Assembly: GCA_014873095.1 (NCBI GenBank)
Contig: CP050848.1
Coordinates: 3,841,850 to 3,905,849, forward strand
Length of the DNA stretch: 64,000 nt
Direction of reading: 5' to 3'
From: Planctomycetales bacterium ZRK34
GTDB lineage: Bacteria; Planctomycetota; Phycisphaerae; Phycisphaerales; Zrk34
Shown: one piece after another, positions 22,094 through 32,300 of the stretch
How the letters are laid out: each line of letters begins with the position of its first letter
How positions within the stretch are numbered: the stretch's first letter is position 1
The notes under the pieces: model-generated
What the model was told of the DNA's origin: nothing
Databases searched by the model: none
What the model saw: only the letters and a program-made list of their open reading frames with translations
Made by a program: the position numbers and the translations under genes

Positions 22094-23695
22094 ATGAGCC
22101 AGGAAATGCTTCGCATCATCGACGCGATCGCCCGCGACCGCAACATCGACAAGGAGTCTCTGTTCGTCGACATCGAACAGGCCCTGGTGTCGGCCGCGCG
22201 CAAGCACTTCAATGCGGAAGACACCGAGGAGTTTTCCGCACTGGTCGATCGCCTCAATGGTCAGATCAAGGTTTTCCGCCACGGCGAAGAGATTCCGCTG
22301 GCCCAGCTCGGCCGCATCCCCGCGCAGACCGCCAAGCAGGTCATGATTCAGAAGTTCCGCGAGGATGAACGCGCCAGCATCTATGACGAATTTTCCAGCC
22401 GCGTCGGCGAGCTGATCACCGGCACCGCCCAGCGCTACGAGGGCGGGGCGCTGGTGATTTCTGTCGGACGCGCTGAAGGCTTCATGCCGCGCAGCGAGCA
22501 GATCCCCGGTGAGCAACATCAGCCGGGCGAGCGCATCCGCTGCCTGATTCTCGATGTCCGTGACATGGGTCATCAGGTGAAGATCGTGCTGAGCCGCGCG
22601 GCGCCGGAGTTTATCCGCCGGTTGTTTGAAGTCGAAGTGCCCGAGGTCAGCGAGCGCGTCATCGAGATCAAGGCCCTGGCCCGCGAGCCGGGGCATCGCA
22701 CGAAGGTGGCGGTGTCGTCGATCGACTCGAAGGTCGACGCGGTCGGCGCCTGCGTGGGCGTGCGCGGCAGCCGCATCAAGAACATCGTCGACGAACTCGG
22801 CGGCGAGAAGATCGACGTGGTCCGCTGGAATGAATCGTCGCAGGTGTTGATCGCCAACGCGCTGCGCCCGGCGGAAATCGTCGAAATTTCGCTGTGTTTC
22901 GAACTCGGACGCGGCACGGTCGTGGTCAACGAAGACCAGCTTTCGCTGGCGATCGGCAAGCGCGGTCAGAACGTGCGCCTGGCGGCGCGCCTCACCGGCT
23001 GGGACATCGACATCCTCACGCCGGCCGAGTTCGCCAAGGGCCTGGACATTCTCGACGAGACGCTGAAGGACATCGAAGGCGTCAACGAAGAGATGATCGA
23101 CCGCATGGCGGCGCTGGGCCTGATCACCGTGTTCGACGTCGAGGAAGTCGGCGCCGACGTGCTGATCGAACACCTGGCGGACTTCGGTCTGACCGAAGAC
23201 AAGGCCGAGCAGATGGTTCAGATCTGTTCGGAGAAGGCGAAGGTCGTGGCGGTTCAGCAGCAGGCCGAGCGCGAGGAAGCCGAACGTCGCAAGGCCGAGG
23301 AAGCCGCCACGCGTGCGTCCGAGCCGGGCGAATCGCAGGCGGCGTCGATTCTCGGCGACTTCGGGGCTGTTCCCGCGGCGCCCAAGTCGGCGGCCCACGA
23401 CGACGACGGCTCCGGCGACATCATGGACATGCTCACCCGCCGCCAGTCCGAGTCCGAGGCGGCGACCCCGGCCGAGGAAGAGACCGCGGCCGGCGACGAA
23501 ACCGGCGACGCGCCGCACGATGTGGCGATGGCGCAGGCCCAGGGCGACGAGACGGCCGAGACCGACGAGGCCAATCAGCAGTCCGAAGGCGAACGCGAGA
23601 TCGAGCAGTCGCAGGACGAAACGGAAGTCGCTCGCCTGGCGACCGGACAAGACAGTGAAGACGAACAATCCGAAACGCCGGAGGACCGGCAGTAA
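22094..23695 (+). CDS. nusA: Transcription termination/antitermination factor NusA
   Basis: This 533-residue protein has the RNA-polymerase-binding N-terminal domain, the S1 domain (ELITGTAQRYEGGALVISVG, RAEGFMPRSEQIPG) and two KH domains (VGACVGVRGSRIKNIVDELG, LSLAIGKRGQNVRLAARLTG). A helix-hairpin-helix-like part follows, and then a long acidic low-complexity tail of about 130 residues (TPAEEETAAGDETGDAPHD). NusA modulates pausing, termination and antitermination. It heads the nusA-infB-ylxP-rbfA order. rimP, usually just before nusA, is absent here. The tail is longer than usual. Confidence 0.95.
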   Translation: MSQEMLRIIDAIARDRNIDKESLFVDIEQALVSAARKHFNAEDTEEFSALVDRLNGQIKVFRHGEEIPLAQLGRIPAQTAKQVMIQKFREDERASIYDEFSSRVGELITGTAQRYEGGALVISVGRAEGFMPRSEQIPGEQHQPGERIRCLILDVRDMGHQVKIVLSRAAPEFIRRLFEVEVPEVSERVIEIKALAREPGHRTKVAVSSIDSKVDAVGACVGVRGSRIKNIVDELGGEKIDVVRWNESSQVLIANALRPAEIVEISLCFELGRGTVVVNEDQLSLAIGKRGQNVRLAARLTGWDIDILTPAEFAKGLDILDETLKDIEGVNEEMIDRMAALGLITVFDVEEVGADVLIEHLADFGLTEDKAEQMVQICSEKAKVVAVQQQAEREEAERRKAEEAATRASEPGESQAASILGDFGAVPAAPKSAAHDDDGSGDIMDMLTRRQSESEAATPAEEETAAGDETGDAPHDVAMAQAQGDETAETDEANQQSEGEREIEQSQDETEVARLATGQDSEDEQSETPEDRQ

Positions 23696-23696
23696 G

Positions 23697-23766
23697 AAAG
23701 TTCAAAGTTGAGCAGTTGAAAGTTCAAGCAAACGCCTCTGGACTTTGAACATGACACTTTGAACTC
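23697..23766. repeat. Inverted array of AAAGTTCAA-type units between nusA and infB
   Basis: Two GAAAGTTCAA-like units at 23697-23727 face two complementary CTTTGAAC units at 23741-23766. Similar architecture with other units recurs at 26651-26728 and 27031-27121. It probably forms a hairpin in the mRNA. Confidence 0.7.
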
Positions 23767-23790
23767 AGAACTCCCCTAAGGAGCTTGCAC

Positions 23791-26637
23791 TTGGCCAAGC
23801 AGAAACGACTTTTTCAGGTAGCCCGCGAACTCGGCGTTGAATCCAAGGCGATTCTCGAGAAGTGCCGGGCCGAGGGGCTGGACCTGCAGAACCACATGGC
23901 GGCGGTGTCCGTCGGTCTGGAAGCGACGATTCGCGAATGGTTCAGCGAACACGACGCGCAGGACCCGGGGACCACGGCCGTGGAGACTGCGGAGAAGGTC
24001 GATCTGACCAAGGTCAAGAAGGCGCGTCGCCGCAAGAAGCTGACGCCTCCGGGTGAAGAGGCCCAGGAAGCCGAAGCGGTTGCCGAAGACGAGTCACCTG
24101 CAGAAGCGTCCGACGCGGCGGACACGACCGAACAGCCCGCCGAGCCGGTCGCTGAGGTCCAAACCCCGGCGGCCCCGGTCGAAGCCGAAGTCGAAGCGGC
24201 CGGTGAAGCCGAGGTGGACGTGCAGCAAAAGGCCGAACAGGCAGAAGCCAAGGCCAAGGCGCGTCCCAAGGCTGAGCCCGAGCCCGAGCCCGAAGCTGAG
24301 CCAGTCGCCGAGGCCGAAGCCGCTGAGGCCGACGCCGGCGAATCGCCCGCCGAGCCGTCTGAATCCGAGCCTGAAAAACCCGAGCCCGTCAAGCCCGCCG
24401 GCCCTCAGCTTCAGACCCCCAAGGCCGCCAAGCTCAGGGGCCCGAAGGTCATCCGTGTCGAAGAACCCGAAAACGTGCGGGCGCCCCGTCCGCGCCGCGC
24501 GCCGGGGCAGGGTGGACCCGGCGGACCGCCGCGTCAGGCGGCCGAGGCCAGTCCGCAGCCGGGCGATGTGATGCGTTCACGCGGTCCGGTCCGGGGCAAG
24601 GGCGCCGGCGGCCGTGGTGGCCCCGAAGACGACGCCTCCCGTTCGCCGCGCCGTTCCAAACGCCGCAAGGGCGGTCGCAGCGGCGACGCCGAGCTCTGGT
24701 ACAAGGGCGTGCGGCGTGAGCAGGACCTCGTGGAGCGTGAAGAACGCCTCAGCCACGCGGCCGGCTACCTCAAGCAGCGCCGTCGCGAGATGAAGAAACG
24801 CGCCGAAGGCGGTTCCGCCGCGCTGAGCCCGCTGGAAACCGGCGGCAAGGTCGCCATCGCCGCGCCGTTCACCATCAAAGACCTGTCCGCCGCCACCGGC
24901 ATCAAGGGCGCCGACATCGTCAAGTTCCTGTTCAACCGCGGCGTCATGGCCACGATCAACCACGCCATCGAGCCGGACCTCGCCCTGGAAATCTGCCTGG
25001 AGCAGGGCATCGAGTTGGAGATCAAGGAAGCTCAGACCGCCGGTCAGGCTGTCGAGGCTGAACTCGAGAAGCGCGATCGCAGCGATGAGCGTCGTCGCCC
25101 GCCGGTCGTGGCCGTGCTCGGTCACGTCGACCACGGCAAGACTTCGCTGCTGGACCGCATCCGCAAGGCGGACGTGGCCGCGGGTGAAGCCGGCGGCATC
25201 ACCCAGCACATCGGTGCTTTCCGAACCACCATCCAGGGCTCCGACGGCGAAGACAAGACCGTCGTCTTCCTGGATACGCCCGGCCACCAGGCCTTCACCA
25301 ACATGCGTGCCCGCGGCGCGTCTCTGGCCGACCTGGTTGTGCTGGTCGTCGCCGCCGACGACGGCGTCATGCCGCAGACCATCGAGTCGATCAACCACGC
25401 CAAGGCGGCCGGCATCCCGATCGTCATCGCGCTGAACAAGATCGATAAACAGGAAGCCACCGACTCCAACATCCAGCGCATCCTCGGCCAGATCGCCGAG
25501 CATGGGCTCAACCCCGTGGAGTGGGGCGGCGATACCGAAATCATGAAGGTTTCCGCCGAGAACGGCCAGGGCGTCAACGAGCTGATCGAAGTGCTCGACT
25601 ACCAGGCCGAGCTGCTGGAAGTGACCGCCGACTACGGTGGCTTTGCCTACGGGCAGGTCGTCGAGGCGGAGCTGGACCAGGGCCGCGGGCCGGTGGCGCG
25701 TGTGCTTGTGCAGGAAGGCAAGATGAAGGTCGGCGACTTCGTCGTCATCGGCCGCGCCTTCGGCAAGGTTCGCGCGATGATCGATGATCACGGTGAAGAC
25801 CTCAAGGAAGCCGGTCCCGCCACGCCGCTGGAAATCTCCGGCATCGACGAGGTGCCCGACGCCGGCGACAAGTTCTACGTCGTCGACACCCTCAAGCGTG
25901 CTGAAGAGATCGCCGAGGATCGCCGCGAAGTCGAACGCAAGAAGGAGCTCGCCTCCAAGACCAAGGTCACGCTCGACAACGTGTTCGAGCAGATGAAGGC
26001 CGGCGGCGTCAAGGAACTGCGCGTCGTGCTCAAGGCCGACGTGCAGGGCTCGGTCGAAGTGCTTCGCAAGGCGATCGAGGAAGTCGGCGCCGACAACGAG
26101 GAAGTCGCCGTGCGTGTGCTTCACGCGGCCGTCGGCGGCATCACCGAGTCGGATGTGCTGCTGGCCGAGGCGTCGGATGCCGTGATCATCGGCTTCCAGG
26201 TCATCGCTTCGCAGCAGGCCCGCTCCGAGGCCGAACGCCGCAGCGTCGACATCCGCCTGTACCGCGTGATCTACAACATCGTCGACGACATCAAGCTCGC
26301 CCTCGAAGGCATGCTCAGCCCCGAGCAGCGTGAAGAAGTGCTCGGCCACGCCGAGGTCCGCGAGGTCTTCAAGGTTTCGAAGGTCGGCTCGGTCGCCGGT
26401 TGCTACGTGACCGACGGCGTCGTCCGCCGCAGCGCTTTGATCCGTGTGACACGCCAGGACATCGTCATCGAACACGACCGCAAGCTCGAACAGCTCAAGC
26501 GGTTCAAAGACGACGCCAAGGAAGTCAAAAACGGCATGGAATGCGGCATGAAGATCGAAGGCTACGACGACATCCGCGAAGGCGACATTCTCGAGTGTTA
26601 CATCACCACCGAGGTTAAAGCGACATTGCCCGGATAA
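23791..26637 (+). CDS. infB: Translation initiation factor IF-2
   Basis: This 948-residue GTPase places initiator fMet-tRNA on the ribosome. IF2 N-domain sequence is at the start ([20 protein letters not shown]). A long Glu/Ala/Pro-rich linker of about 200 residues follows, then a second N-domain ([20 protein letters not shown]) and the G domain from about residue 444: [16 protein letters not shown] and NKIDK. Domains II to IV follow. I chose TTG 23791, seven bases after AAGGAG, over TTG 23785, which is only one base from it. TTG starts recur in this genome. The acidic linker is unusually long. Confidence 0.95.
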   Translation: MAKQKRLFQVARELGVESKAILEKCRAEGLDLQNHMAAVSVGLEATIREWFSEHDAQDPGTTAVETAEKVDLTKVKKARRRKKLTPPGEEAQEAEAVAEDESPAEASDAADTTEQPAEPVAEVQTPAAPVEAEVEAAGEAEVDVQQKAEQAEAKAKARPKAEPEPEPEAEPVAEAEAAEADAGESPAEPSESEPEKPEPVKPAGPQLQTPKAAKLRGPKVIRVEEPENVRAPRPRRAPGQGGPGGPPRQAAEASPQPGDVMRSRGPVRGKGAGGRGGPEDDASRSPRRSKRRKGGRSGDAELWYKGVRREQDLVEREERLSHAAGYLKQRRREMKKRAEGGSAALSPLETGGKVAIAAPFTIKDLSAATGIKGADIVKFLFNRGVMATINHAIEPDLALEICLEQGIELEIKEAQTAGQAVEAELEKRDRSDERRRPPVVAVLGHVDHGKTSLLDRIRKADVAAGEAGGITQHIGAFRTTIQGSDGEDKTVVFLDTPGHQAFTNMRARGASLADLVVLVVAADDGVMPQTIESINHAKAAGIPIVIALNKIDKQEATDSNIQRILGQIAEHGLNPVEWGGDTEIMKVSAENGQGVNELIEVLDYQAELLEVTADYGGFAYGQVVEAELDQGRGPVARVLVQEGKMKVGDFVVIGRAFGKVRAMIDDHGEDLKEAGPATPLEISGIDEVPDAGDKFYVVDTLKRAEEIAEDRREVERKKELASKTKVTLDNVFEQMKAGGVKELRVVLKADVQGSVEVLRKAIEEVGADNEEVAVRVLHAAVGGITESDVLLAEASDAVIIGFQVIASQQARSEAERRSVDIRLYRVIYNIVDDIKLALEGMLSPEQREEVLGHAEVREVFKVSKVGSVAGCYVTDGVVRRSALIRVTRQDIVIEHDRKLEQLKRFKDDAKEVKNGMECGMKIEGYDDIREGDILECYITTEVKATLPG

Positions 26638-26650
26638 GTAACGGGGAAGT

Positions 26651-26728
26651 GGGAACGCGGAACTCGGAACTGATCAAGCCGCATCCGACTCCGTAAGTTC
26701 CACGTTCCACGTTCCGCGTTCCGAGTTC
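26651..26728. repeat. Inverted array of GGAAC-type units between infB and ylxP
   Basis: Units of the GGAACTC/GGAACGC kind are repeated in tandem at 26651-26671 and, in the complementary orientation, as GTTCC units at 26696-26728. The right arm ends six bases before the ylxP start, where a ribosome site would be, so it may influence translation. Confidence 0.75.
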
Positions 26729-26733
26729 GAACC

Positions 26734-27024
26734 ATGGTCATCGGCATCCTGCAGGTTGAACTGGTGATCGGCGACGCGATGAGTCTCAAAGACAAGCGTC
26801 GTGTGTTGCGGAGCGTGAAGGATCGGCTGGGGCGCATCGGACAGATCGCCATCGCCGAAGTCGATGAGCACGAAACCCACCGGCGGGCCGTGCTCGGGAT
26901 CGTGACTGTGTCGACGACCGTGCCGCGTGCCCAGAGCACGCTCAGCAAGATCCTCGACCGATTGCGGGAAAACCGCCTGTTCGTACTCAACGACCACCAG
27001 ATGGAGATACTGACCGGACATTAG
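26734..27024 (+). CDS. ylxP: DUF503 (YlxP-like) protein
   Basis: This 96-residue protein has the family pattern: MVIGILQVELVIGDAMSLKD, KRRVLRSVKDRL, an IAEVDEHETHRRAVLGIVTV core and a C-terminal ENRLFVLNDHQMEI. The family is encoded between infB and rbfA in many bacteria and is suspected to assist ribosome assembly, but its molecular role is poorly known. Length and position are normal. Confidence 0.88.
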   Translation: MVIGILQVELVIGDAMSLKDKRRVLRSVKDRLGRIGQIAIAEVDEHETHRRAVLGIVTVSTTVPRAQSTLSKILDRLRENRLFVLNDHQMEILTGH

Positions 27025-27030
27025 AAAAGT

Positions 27031-27121
27031 GAGAACTCGGAACTCGGAACTCGGAACTGCAAAAGCCCGGGGCCGCATCAATCGTTCCGAGTTCCGCGTT
27101 CCGCATTCCGAGTTCCGAGTT
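27031..27121. repeat. Inverted array of GGAACTC units between ylxP and rbfA
   Basis: GGAACTC-like units are repeated four times at 27031-27058 and face five complementary GTTCCGA-like units at 27083-27121. The array fills the whole gap up to the rbfA start. The unit sequence is the same as in the array before ylxP. Confidence 0.8.
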
Positions 27122-27125
27122 ACCT

Positions 27126-27548
27126 ATGTCTCACCGCCGCCAACAGCTTGAATCCACGCTCCAGCGCACGATCGGACAGATCATCAGCGCCGGGCTGGCT
27201 GATCCGCGCGTCAGCGGGTTGATCTCCGTGACCGGTGTGAACATCACGCCCGACGGTCAACTCGCGATCATCAGCATCAGCGTGCTGCCGGAAGATCGGC
27301 AGGAAACCGTGCTGCACGGGCTGCGTCACGCCACCAGGCACATTCATGCGGAAGTGGCGGAAAAGGTTTACACCCGTTCGCTGCCGAAGTTCCGCTTTGA
27401 ACTGGACACCTCCCTGAAAAAACAGGCCGCGGTGCTCGACGCCATTCGTCAGGCCGCCGCCGAATTGCCCCCGCCCCCGGAAGAACCGGAAGAAGATGAG
27501 GCCGCCGACGAGGCGACCTTCCACGAGTCTGAGGATTCTGAAACGTGA
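27126..27548 (+). CDS. rbfA: Ribosome-binding factor A
   Basis: This 140-residue protein has a KH-like fold: LESTLQRTIGQIISAGLADP, RVSGLISVTGVNITPDGQLA and then LPKFRFELDTSLKKQAAVLD. RbfA acts in late maturation of the small ribosomal subunit and in cold adaptation. The acidic C-terminal tail (PPPPEEPEEDEAADEA) is an extension beyond the core. Its stop overlaps the next start (GTGA). Confidence 0.92.
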   Translation: MSHRRQQLESTLQRTIGQIISAGLADPRVSGLISVTGVNITPDGQLAIISISVLPEDRQETVLHGLRHATRHIHAEVAEKVYTRSLPKFRFELDTSLKKQAAVLDAIRQAAAELPPPPEEPEEDEAADEATFHESEDSET

Positions 27549-28315
27549 AACACGCCACCGATTACGCCAAGCGCTTGTCGCAAATGATGCGTCAGCTCGC
27601 CAAGGCCGCTCCCGATCGCGAGGTCATCGAGCGCGACCCGATCGAGCGCCTCATCCACGCTTTCCTCTGCTGGGAATCCAGTCACAACCAGGCGGACCAG
27701 GCCCTGGCCAAGCTGATGCGCGAGATCGTCGATTTCAACGATCTGCGCGTCACCGACCCGGCCGACCTCGTCGCGATCATCGGGCCCGGCTACGCGCTGG
27801 CCGAAGAACGCATGTATCGACTCAGCTGTGTGCTGCATGCGATCTACAAGCGCGAGCATCATGTGTCGCTCGGTCGTCTGGCCGACATGCCCAAGCGCGA
27901 GGCCCGCGAGTATCTCGACGGCCTCGACGGCATGCCGCCTTTCGTCAGCGCGTCGGTCTTGCTGCTGGGCTTCGACGGCCACGCCGTGCCGGTCGATGAG
28001 CAACTGCACCAGCGCCTGCAGCGCGACGACATCGTCGACCCCGAGGCCACGCTCGCCGAGACCCAATCCTTCCTCGAGTCGCACATCCGCGCCGCCGACA
28101 GCATCGATGCCTACGTGCTGTTGAGAGCTTACGTCGAGCGCCCGATCAAGGTCGATCTGCCGGCCGGCCCCGCCAGCAAGGCCAAGTCGACCAAGAAGAC
28201 CACCAAGAAAAAGACCGCCAAGAAAACGACCAAGAAGACCACCAGGAAAATGGCTTCCAAGTCGCCGGCTAAGAAAACCAAGAAGACCACCAAAAAGAAG
28301 AGTGCCCGCAAATGA
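27545..28315 (+). CDS. HhH-GPD (endonuclease III-like) protein with histone-like lysine tail
   Basis: This is a 256-residue protein. The helix-hairpin-helix/GPD core is seen at about 112-160 (MPKREAREYLDGLDGMPPFV, SASVLLLGFDGHAVPVDEQL); the Asp in VPVDE matches the catalytic Asp of this superfamily. The Lys of bifunctional endonuclease III (in the GVGxKTA stretch) is missing, and no C-terminal [4Fe-4S] Cys cluster is present. The last 50 residues are almost all Lys, Thr, Ser and Ala (KKTTKKKTAKKTTKKTTRK), like a histone H1 tail, probably for DNA binding. It overlaps rbfA by GTGA and hisG by ATGA. A base-excision or structural DNA role is inferred. Confidence 0.7.
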   Translation: MKHATDYAKRLSQMMRQLAKAAPDREVIERDPIERLIHAFLCWESSHNQADQALAKLMREIVDFNDLRVTDPADLVAIIGPGYALAEERMYRLSCVLHAIYKREHHVSLGRLADMPKREAREYLDGLDGMPPFVSASVLLLGFDGHAVPVDEQLHQRLQRDDIVDPEATLAETQSFLESHIRAADSIDAYVLLRAYVERPIKVDLPAGPASKAKSTKKTTKKKTAKKTTKKTTRKMASKSPAKKTKKTTKKKSARK

Positions 28316-29199
28316 TCCGTCGTGAGAGTTCAGAGATTCTGCGCATCGGTCTGCCCAAGGGAAGCCTGCAGGATTCGACCGTCGACCTGTTCGCCCGCGC
28401 CGGATACAGCGTGCGCATCCCCAGCCGAAGCTACTTCCCCGAGATCGACGACCCGCAGATCTCCTGCGTGATGTTCCGTGCCCAGGAGATGAGCCGGTAC
28501 GTCGCCGACGGCGTGATCGACCTGGGCATCACCGGGCGCGACTGGGTCGTCGAGAACAACTCCGACGTCCACGAAGTCTGCGAGCTGACCTACTCCAAGG
28601 CGACCTCCAAGCCCGCGCGTTGGGTGCTGGCCGTGCCGGATGAATCGTCGGTGAAAAAACCCGAGGACCTGGCCGGCGGCATCATCTCCACCGAACTGCT
28701 GCAGACGACCAAGCGCTACTTCGCCGACAAGGGCATCGACGTGAAGGTCGAGTTCAGTTGGGGCGCGACCGAGGTCAAGGCCCGCCTGGTCGACGCCATC
28801 GTCGACATCACCGAAACCGGCTCCTCGATCCGTGCCAACAACCTGCGCATCATCGACGAGATCATGAGCTCGACCACGCGCCTGATCGCCAATCACGACG
28901 CATGGAAGGACCCTGTAAAGCGGGATAAGATTGAAAGTCTCGCTCTGCTGCTCAAGGGCGCCATCGGCGCCAAGCAGCGTGTGGGACTGAAGATGAACGT
29001 TCCGCGAGCGAAACTGGACGCCATCTCGGCGATGCTCCCCTCGGAAAAGAGCCCGACCGTGAGCCCGCTGGCCGATGAGCAGTGGGTGGCCCTGGAGATC
29101 ATCGTCGATCGCCACGTGGAGCGCGACCTGGTGCCTCAGTTGCACAAGGCCGGCGCCACCGGCATCTTCAGCTACCCGCTGAACAAGGTCATTCATTGA
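28312..29199 (+). CDS. hisG: ATP phosphoribosyltransferase, long form
   Basis: This 295-residue enzyme catalyses the first step of histidine synthesis (ATP + PRPP). It shows LRIGLPKGSLQDSTVDLFAR, DLGITGRDWVVE and the phosphate-binding loop region AIVDITETGSSIRANNLRII. The C-terminal ACT-like regulatory domain of the long HisG form is present (KMNVPRAKLDAISAMLPSEK, then GATGIFSYPLNKVI), so feedback inhibition by histidine is expected without HisZ. The start overlaps the preceding stop by ATGA. No other his gene is nearby. Confidence 0.95.
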   Translation: MIRRESSEILRIGLPKGSLQDSTVDLFARAGYSVRIPSRSYFPEIDDPQISCVMFRAQEMSRYVADGVIDLGITGRDWVVENNSDVHEVCELTYSKATSKPARWVLAVPDESSVKKPEDLAGGIISTELLQTTKRYFADKGIDVKVEFSWGATEVKARLVDAIVDITETGSSIRANNLRIIDEIMSSTTRLIANHDAWKDPVKRDKIESLALLLKGAIGAKQRVGLKMNVPRAKLDAISAMLPSEKSPTVSPLADEQWVALEIIVDRHVERDLVPQLHKAGATGIFSYPLNKVIH

Positions 29200-29310
29200 G
29201 AATTGACGAATAAAAGTCGCCGGCGAACGTTGAAGGTTCAGGGCCCGTATTACTCGCAGCCGTTGCGGGCCTGCCCGTCGGTTTAGCCGGATATTCGTCA
29301 TTCTGAAAAT
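29198..29310. repeat. Imperfect inverted repeat after hisG
   Basis: GAATTGACGAATA near 29200 faces ATATTCGTCATTC near 29291-29303, enclosing about 80 bases. It resembles the other inverted spacer arrays in outline and may form a long hairpin before the TPR gene. Confidence 0.45.
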
Positions 29311-29322
29311 GAGGATTTGCCC

Positions 29323-32300
29323 TTGAGCCTGCGACGCACATCATCGTTGGACGTGTTTTACCGGGGATTGACGATCGGTGTGCTCTCGGTGGGGCTCGGG
29401 TGGCTGGGCGGTTGCTCCAACGCGGATAAAACCGCCGAGGCGGGCGGCAAACCCGATCAGTCGGACCAACTCGCCGCCGCCGTCGAAGCCGAAGCCGCCG
29501 CGCCGGCAAAACCCTTCGACCTGACGCTGCCTGCTCCGCCTTCGATCGAACCCGAACAGATTCAGCCCCGCGCCGGCGCCGCCCTGCAGCGCGCCGCCAT
29601 GACGCTCGATCAGGTCGTCGCCGGGCTCACCCCCCCGGACTACCTGCAGACCGCCGGCCCACCCCAGCCGGAAACAGACCCCGAAGCCGACCCGGCCGAA
29701 CCGCCCGCCGCGGCGCTCAAGGCCTACGTGCTCGGACGCACCGCCTTCCGTGAAGGGAACCGTTGGGAAGCCATCACGCAACTCGAACAGGCCCGCCGCC
29801 TCGATCCCAACGCCCCTGAAATTCTTCGCCTGCTCGGCAGCATTTACTTCTCTTACGGCAACGAGGTCAAAGGCGCCCAGCGTCTGACCGAGGCCGTGCG
29901 ACTGGATCGTGAAGACGGCCAGAGCCTGTTCCTGCTCGGGCGCTTCGCCTTCAAGAAAAGCGACTGGGACGAGGCGATCTACACGCTGGCGCGCTCCGCC
30001 GAATTCGACGGCGATCAACTCGACCCCGCTATCGAATATCTGCGTCCGTACTACCTGGGCCAGGCGCTGCTGCAGCGCGGTTACGACGCCGCGGCCGTGG
30101 AAAGCCTGACTCGTTATCTTTCGCTGCCGGAGAACTTCACCCGAATCAGCACGCTGGTGCGTGAGTTGGCGCTGTTGGATCGTCAGCGCGGGCGCGTGCA
30201 CATGCAGACCGGCGATGCGCTGTGTCGGCTCGGGCTCTTCGACCGGGCCCTGGAATATTTCCACGCGGCGTCCGGCGATGAGTTGATCGAGGCTTCCGAG
30301 TTGACCCCGCGGCGTGTGTACTGCCTGCTGGCAATGCATCGACCCCGCGCCGCCCAGCAGACGCTGATCGATCAGCTTCGTGATGCCGGCGAGTCCAGCG
30401 CGTCGCTGGAGTTGGCGCCGTACGTCGCCGACCACATCGACAACCGCAAGCAGTTCGTGAAACTGCTGCGTGACCTCTACGAGCAGACCGACCGCCCCTC
30501 GTCGCTGATACTCGCCACGGCTCAACTTGCCGAGCCCGCCGAGGCCCAGCGGCTGCTGACCGATCACCTGGCCGCCCGGCCGCGTGACATGGTGGTTTAC
30601 CGGCGTCTGGTCGATCGCCTGGTCGAGAAGAATCGCGATAAGCTGGCGGCGTTGATGGTGAAGCTGGTCAGCGATCAGCCCCGGGAGGCCGCCGATTATG
30701 TCGCCGAGGTGCTCAAGCGGGACAACATCGACACTGCCGCGCTGCTCAAGCAGGTCGACGCGCTGCCGTCCAACCAGCGCGACACCGCCGCGGCGTGGTA
30801 TGTCCGCGGGGCCCTTCACGAGCGCGAAGGCAAGATCGAAATCGCCGCGTCGGATTATGACAAGGCGGCGTCGCTGGATCGCGGATTCCTCACGCCGCAG
30901 GTCGCCACGATCGATCTGCAGATTCGACTCGGCCGCTTCGACAAGGCCCTCGAACTGCTCGACAAAGTCGAAAACCCCGACGACCCGGACATCCGCTTCA
31001 CCCGCGCCCGCGTGCTCGGTGAAAAGGAAGACCTCGACGGCTCCCTGAAAATCATCGAAGACCTCCTCCAGCAGGACCCGCGCAACATCCGCTACCGCCT
31101 GTTCAAGTCTCAGCTTCAGATCGCCGCCAAGGATTTCGACGAAGCCGAGCGCACGCTCTGGTCCGTGCTCGACATCGACCCGACCAACGAGCCGACCTAC
31201 ACGCTGCTGTTCGATCTGTACGAGAACAATCCGCGCACGGACAACACGCAGTGGATTCGGCTCATGAAGCAGGTGCAGCACGAGATTCCCGCCTCGCGCA
31301 TCGCTCGTCTGAAGATGGCCGAGTGGTACGCCGCCAACCGTCAGTACGACCGGGCCGAGCAGAACCTGCGCGACCTGCTGCGTGAAAATCCCGGCGATGT
31401 GCTGGCGCTGCGCACCATCGTGCAACTGTTCAACGAAACCGATCGACTCGGCGAGGCGGAAACGCTGCTCAACGAAACCCTCGAGCAGCGGCCCGACGAT
31501 CTGGCGCCGCTGATTCTGCTGGAGCAGATCGCGATCAAGCAGGGCACGCTCGATCAGTTTTACCCGAGAAAAGAAGCGTATTACCTGCGTCAGAAAGAAT
31601 CCGCCGAGCAGCAGATGGCCCTGGCGGACCTGTACTTCCGCTGGGACAAGAAAGACAAGGCGGTCGAGGCGCTCGAAAAGGCGCTGGCGATGAAGCCGGA
31701 CCTCGAGCCCAAGCGTCGCATGTCGCTGGCGGTGCTGTATCGTCAGCTTGAGCAGTATGACAAAGCCCAGCAGCAGATCGATCTGGCGCTGAAGGCGGGC
31801 CCCGAAAAGCCGGCCGACCTCTACTACATCAAGGCGCTGATCTACCACTCCATGGACAAACCCGACCTCGGTGAAAAGGCGTTGCTGAACGCGCTGAAGG
31901 CCGACCCGGATCACGCGCCTTCCAACAACGACCTGGGCTACCTGTGGGGCGATGAAGGTCGCAACCTCGAGCAGGCGTTGACGATGACGCAGAAGGCCGT
32001 CGCCAGCGAGCCGGAGAACGGGGCCTACCTGGATTCGCTGGGTTGGGTGTTGTACAAGCTGGGCCGTTTTGAGGATTCGCGTCGCCGGTTGGAAGAAGCG
32101 CGCACCAAGCCGCAGGGCAATGACCCGGTGATCCTCGATCACCTCGGCGATGCGCTGTGGCGGGCGAATCAGAAGCCGCGGGCCCTTCAGTTGTGGAACG
32201 ATGCGTTGAACCTCGCGCGCCAGGCCGACCCCAAGCAGCGCCCCGAAACCGTCGAACTGATTGACTCGCTCAGCGGCAAGGTGTCCGCCGCCGGGGCCAA

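Noticed and set aside
21959..23668. 569-residue minus-strand frame opposite nusA
   Set aside because: NusA is unmistakable on the plus strand. The reverse frame is an antisense shadow.
24577..26475. 632-residue minus-strand frame opposite infB
   Set aside because: Pure shadow of IF-2. Its composition (rich in Asp, His, Leu, Val runs) is that of reversed codons, and no domain is visible.
23697..27121. CRISPR array in the repeat-rich spacers
   Set aside because: The repeats are short, tandem without spacers of constant size, and inverted across a centre. No cas gene is present.
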